The translations under genes and the position numbers were made by a program. A stretch of 64,000 nt of DNA, taken from assembly GCA_016192145.1 (NCBI GenBank), contig JACPUT010000018.1, positions 62,001 through 126,000 of the forward strand, given 5' to 3'. How positions within the stretch are numbered: the stretch's first letter is position 1; every line of letters begins with the position of its first letter. Positions 61,310 through 64,000 of this stretch are shown piece by piece. A model generated the notes under the pieces. It ran no database searches and was not told where the DNA came from. It was given only the letters and a program-made list of their open reading frames with translations. Source of the stretch: Acidobacteriota bacterium (GTDB lineage Bacteria > Acidobacteriota > Holophagae > Holophagales > Holophagaceae).

Positions 61310-63025
61310 TTGCGTTTCACGGTCCTGATCCCCCCAGAGCACCGTAACACCCTCCTGGACCGGGTCCGGAGGGAGATCCGGCGCAGCCTCATCTGGGCCG
61401 AGGGCTCCGAGGCGGACGTGGTCATCGGGGCCGTCGGTGAGGGGCGCCTGGCGGAGTGCCTGATCTGGCCGGGGATCGAGGGGGCGGTGGCCCTCGTGAA
61501 CGCGGGTTGGGAGCGGTTCAAGGATCAGACCCACATGGAGCGCTTGAATGAGGTCGGGCGGGCCCTGGCCAGCGAACAGAACCTGGATCGGCTGCTGGAC
61601 CTGATCCTCCGGCTGGGGCGGGAACTGCTCTCGGCGGAAGCGGGCTCCATCTATCTGGTGCAGAGCGAGGAGCCCCAGGAGCTGCTCTTCGCGCATACGC
61701 AAAACGCCAAGCTGAGCCTGCCTTTCCACCGCTTCAAGATGCCCATCAATCCCAGCACCCTGGCGGGTTTCGTGGCATCCACGGGGGAGACGCTGAACCT
61801 TGGTGACGTGTACGAGATCTCCGCGGGCTCGCCCTATCAGTTCAGCGACGCCTTCGATAAGCAGGCGGGGTATCGCACTCAATCCATGCTGGTCGTGCCC
61901 ATGCAGGATACGGAAGGCCGGATGCTGGGCGTGCTGCAGTTCATCAATCGCGTGGAGCCCGAGGGACTGCAACCCAAGGTCGTCCCCTTCGAGAAGGAGC
62001 ACCAGGATCTGGCCACCAGCCTTGCGGGGCAAGCCGGCGTGGCCGTGCGCAACGCTCAGCTCCGCGAGGAGATCGAGGTGCTCTTCGAGGGCTTCGTGAA
62101 CGCCTCCGTCACGGCCATCGAGGCCCGGGATCCGGTCACCTCCGGCCATTCAGGCCGGGTGGCGGATCTCACCGTGGGGCTGGCGGAAGCGGTGAACGCC
62201 ACGCCGAACGGCCTCTATGGCGAGCTCTTCTTCTCCGACCGCCAGCTGCGCGAAGTCCGCTATGCAAGCCTGCTCCACGACTTCGGCAAGGTCGGGGTGC
62301 GGGAGCAGGTGCTCGTGAAGGCCAAGAAGCTGCAGCCGGAGAAGCTGGAGGTGATCCTGCAGCGCCTGCGCCAACGTCAGTTGGAGGATGCCCTGGTGCT
62401 CATGGAGGAGGCCTGGCGCAAAGGCGAATCGTTCGATGCTGGAGCCTGGGCGCGGATCCTCAACGGCCGGGCCGAGGATTCCGAGCGGCTGATCCACCTA
62501 GTGCTCCAGAGCAATGAGCCCACGGTGCTGGCCCAGGAAACGGCCGATGGCCTGAGCCTGCTGGGGAACCTCGATTACGGCCACTGGGACGGAAGCCGGA
62601 AACCCCTCGTGGATCCCAAGGACCTCTCCTGTCTCAACATCCGGCGCGGCAGCCTCTCGGAGGAGGAACGGCTGGAGATCGAGAGCCACGTCACCCATAC
62701 CTTCCGGTTCCTCCAGCAGATCCCCTGGACCAAGGATCTGGGGGGCGTCCCGGAGATCGCCTACGCCCACCACGAGCGGCTCACGGGCACCGGCTATCCC
62801 CGGAAGCTGGCGGAGAAGGAGATTCCCGTCCAGAGCAAGGCGATGGCGATCAGCGATGTCTTCGATGCCCTGACGGCCCGGGATCGGCCTTACAAAGGGG
62901 CTGTGCCCCTGGAGAAGAGCCTTTCGATCCTCGATGAGGAGGCCCGGAGCGGGCAATTGGATCGGGTGCTCCTGGACCTCTTCATTGAAGCCCGGGTCTT
63001 CGATCGGGTGGTGAAGGTGTCGTGA
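61310..63025 (+). CDS. GAF/HD-GYP-type protein, probable c-di-GMP phosphodiesterase
   Basis: A 571-residue soluble protein. N-terminal region of unknown fold (1-75), GAF domain (about 85-240, LLSAEAGSIYLVQ, SMLVVPMQDTEGRMLGVLQFIN), then HD-GYP at about 255-560. The HD is in LLHDFGKVG and the second motif reads HHERLTGTGYP, close to HHExxDGxGYP. A 100-residue insert separates the HD from that motif. Starts at TTG with GGAG upstream. Probably degrades c-di-GMP; a counterpart to the GGDEF enzyme at 21948. Confidence 0.85.
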   Translation: MRFTVLIPPEHRNTLLDRVRREIRRSLIWAEGSEADVVIGAVGEGRLAECLIWPGIEGAVALVNAGWERFKDQTHMERLNEVGRALASEQNLDRLLDLILRLGRELLSAEAGSIYLVQSEEPQELLFAHTQNAKLSLPFHRFKMPINPSTLAGFVASTGETLNLGDVYEISAGSPYQFSDAFDKQAGYRTQSMLVVPMQDTEGRMLGVLQFINRVEPEGLQPKVVPFEKEHQDLATSLAGQAGVAVRNAQLREEIEVLFEGFVNASVTAIEARDPVTSGHSGRVADLTVGLAEAVNATPNGLYGELFFSDRQLREVRYASLLHDFGKVGVREQVLVKAKKLQPEKLEVILQRLRQRQLEDALVLMEEAWRKGESFDAGAWARILNGRAEDSERLIHLVLQSNEPTVLAQETADGLSLLGNLDYGHWDGSRKPLVDPKDLSCLNIRRGSLSEEERLEIESHVTHTFRFLQQIPWTKDLGGVPEIAYAHHERLTGTGYPRKLAEKEIPVQSKAMAISDVFDALTARDRPYKGAVPLEKSLSILDEEARSGQLDRVLLDLFIEARVFDRVVKVS

Positions 63026-63030
63026 AGCAG

Positions 63031-63153
63031 GCTGGAGACCGGAGACTGGAGGGGGAAAGCGGGGCGGCCCTCCGGGCCACGACCTCTGGGGAGGTCCGGC
63101 ACCTTTGGTGCCGGGCGAATTCCACCTCCCGCCTCCAGTCTCCAGCCTCCAGC
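63031..63153. repeat. Inverted repeat built from CTGGAGA-type units around three hairpins
   Basis: Arms 63031-63059 and 63125-63153 match at 24 of 29 positions and consist of tandem GGAGACT-like heptamers. Between them are three consecutive hairpins: GGCCC-TCC-GGGCC, GACCTC-TGGG-GAGGTC and CGGCACC-TTT-GGTGCCG (63066-63113). It follows the HD-GYP stop and precedes fabZ. Confidence 0.85.
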
Positions 63154-63194
63154 ATGGCCCCAAGTCGTGCGACAATGACCGGTTGGAGCCGAAT

Positions 63195-63677
63195 ATGACC
63201 GAAACCACCGAGCGCACGCCGACCCCCATCGATATCCAGGGGATCATGGAGCTGTTGCCCCATCGCTATCCCATCCTCCTGGTGGATCGGGTGGAGGACT
63301 TCGAGCCCAAGCAGTGGATCCGCGGCATCAAGAACATCAGCTATTCCGACCAGATTTTCCAGGGCCATTTCCCCAAGCGCCCCGTGTTTCCGGGGGTGCT
63401 GATCGTGGAGGCCATGGCCCAGACGGGTGGCTGCCTGATCATGCAGGAGTTCGAGGATCGCTCGAAGAAGGTCATCTACTTCATGGCCATCGACGCGGTG
63501 AAGTTCCGCAAGCCCGTGCTGCCGGGCGATCAGCTCGTCATGGAAGTCAAGGTGGTCAGCTTCAAGGGCCGCATCTGCAAGATGCGCGGCGAGGCCTTCG
63601 TCAACGGCGCCAAGGTGGCCGAGGCGGAGTTCATGTCCATGCTTCAGGATCTGACTGGCGAGGAGGCCGGACAGTGA
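63195..63677 (+). CDS. fabZ: 3-hydroxyacyl-ACP dehydratase
   Basis: A 160-residue hotdog-fold dehydratase of fatty acid synthesis. Active-site His58 in [13 protein letters not shown] and Glu72 in VEAMAQ. ATG 63195 follows TTGGAG; the frame extends upstream but without homology. Overlaps lpxA by four bases (GTGA), the conserved fabZ-lpxA order that links fatty acid and lipid A synthesis. Confidence 0.95.
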   Translation: MTETTERTPTPIDIQGIMELLPHRYPILLVDRVEDFEPKQWIRGIKNISYSDQIFQGHFPKRPVFPGVLIVEAMAQTGGCLIMQEFEDRSKKVIYFMAIDAVKFRKPVLPGDQLVMEVKVVSFKGRICKMRGEAFVNGAKVAEAEFMSMLQDLTGEEAGQ

Positions 63678-64000
63678 GCGCGCAGGTCCATCCCTCCAGC
63701 ATCGTCAGCCCCGAGGCCGTGATCGGGGAGGGCGTCGTCATCGGCCCCTTCTGCGTCGTGGAGGGCAACTCCCGCATCGGCGCCCGCACCGTGCTGCGCA
63801 GCCACGTGGTCGTGGGCCCCCATACCACCCTGGGCGAAGACTGCGTGCTCTTCCCCCACAGCACCGTGGGCATGGAGCCCCAGGATCTGAAGTTCAAGGG
63901 CGAGGCCACCACCCTGGTGATCGGCGATCGCAACCAGTTCCGCGAGGGCACCACCATGCACCGCGGCACCGTGGGCGGCGGAGGCATCACGAAGATCGGC
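63674..64000 (+). CDS. lpxA: UDP-N-acetylglucosamine acyltransferase, 3' end missing
   Basis: 109 codons visible, running off the right edge. Hexapeptide-repeat left-handed beta helix ([25 protein letters not shown]) with the LpxA-type motif QDLKFKGE and an [11 protein letters not shown] stretch that holds the catalytic-region His. Transfers 3-hydroxyacyl from ACP to UDP-GlcNAc, the first lipid A step. GTG start overlaps fabZ. Confidence 0.93.
   Translation, partial: MSAQVHPSSIVSPEAVIGEGVVIGPFCVVEGNSRIGARTVLRSHVVVGPHTTLGEDCVLFPHSTVGMEPQDLKFKGEATTLVIGDRNQFREGTTMHRGTVGGGGITKIG

Overview
The window is GC-rich, gene-dense bacterial chromosome. It carries about 66 genes on both strands in short overlapping operons. 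The gene set fits a Gram-negative, respiratory, anaerobiosis-capable bacterium: FabZ-LpxA for lipid A, a quinol nitric oxide reductase, menaquinone synthesis by the futalosine route (MqnA), ResB-like and DUF420 membrane proteins, c-di-GMP enzymes and several soluble or hybrid sensor kinases. The style is closest to what I know of Acidobacteriota of the Holophagae/Geothrix type. That assignment is inference; no rRNA or tRNA gene is present to test it.

Layout. 1-4.4 kb: an anti-sigma kinase fragment, then a nitrosative-stress module in which an Fe-S repair protein (Ric) and a quinol NO reductase diverge from a region with two FNR-type palindromes, followed by a Crp/Fnr regulator that is the likely binder. 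4.4-11.4 kb: a membrane protein, an unusual IspH-UbiA fusion, a ResB-like protein, and a tight hydrolase-SDR-dioxygenase operon. 11.5-23.8 kb: an island resembling stress or energy-limitation clusters, with two CBS-pair proteins around a second Crp regulator, an acetyl-CoA synthetase/2-oxoacid dehydrogenase operon that ends in an acyl carrier protein, two Hsp20 chaperones, a hydrolase, a phosphoribosyltransferase, a PAS-GGDEF protein and a conserved Cys-rich protein.

24-32.9 kb: two TetR-controlled loci with visible palindromic operators, an acyltransferase, a LytS/LytTR two-component pair and a DUF2157/GDYXXLXY membrane pair. 32.9-38.6 kb: DNA polymerase I, then a gene-free 560-bp region with a very strongly folded 269-nt element (a perfect 32-bp outer stem enclosing two long hairpins) and a second structured leader in front of purD. 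38.6-46.9 kb: a cold-shock protein, a YbbP/YbbA-like ABC transporter divergent from a TesA-like esterase, a penicillin acylase-family enzyme, a DUF420 protein and a 3-hydroxyacyl-CoA dehydrogenase.

47-64 kb: tandem DinB-family proteins, a compact SRAP-like protein, a peptide transporter and dipeptidyl peptidase with a PepQ-like dipeptidase further on, MqnA, a DNA alkyltransferase, SpeD, two sensor kinases, an RNA methyltransferase, an HD-GYP protein, and fabZ-lpxA running off the end.

Five intergenic sites hold long imperfect inverted repeats. Each arm is itself built of short tandem units, and there are four different unit sequences. Together with the 36.4-kb element and the IspH-UbiA fusion, these are the least explained features of the window.
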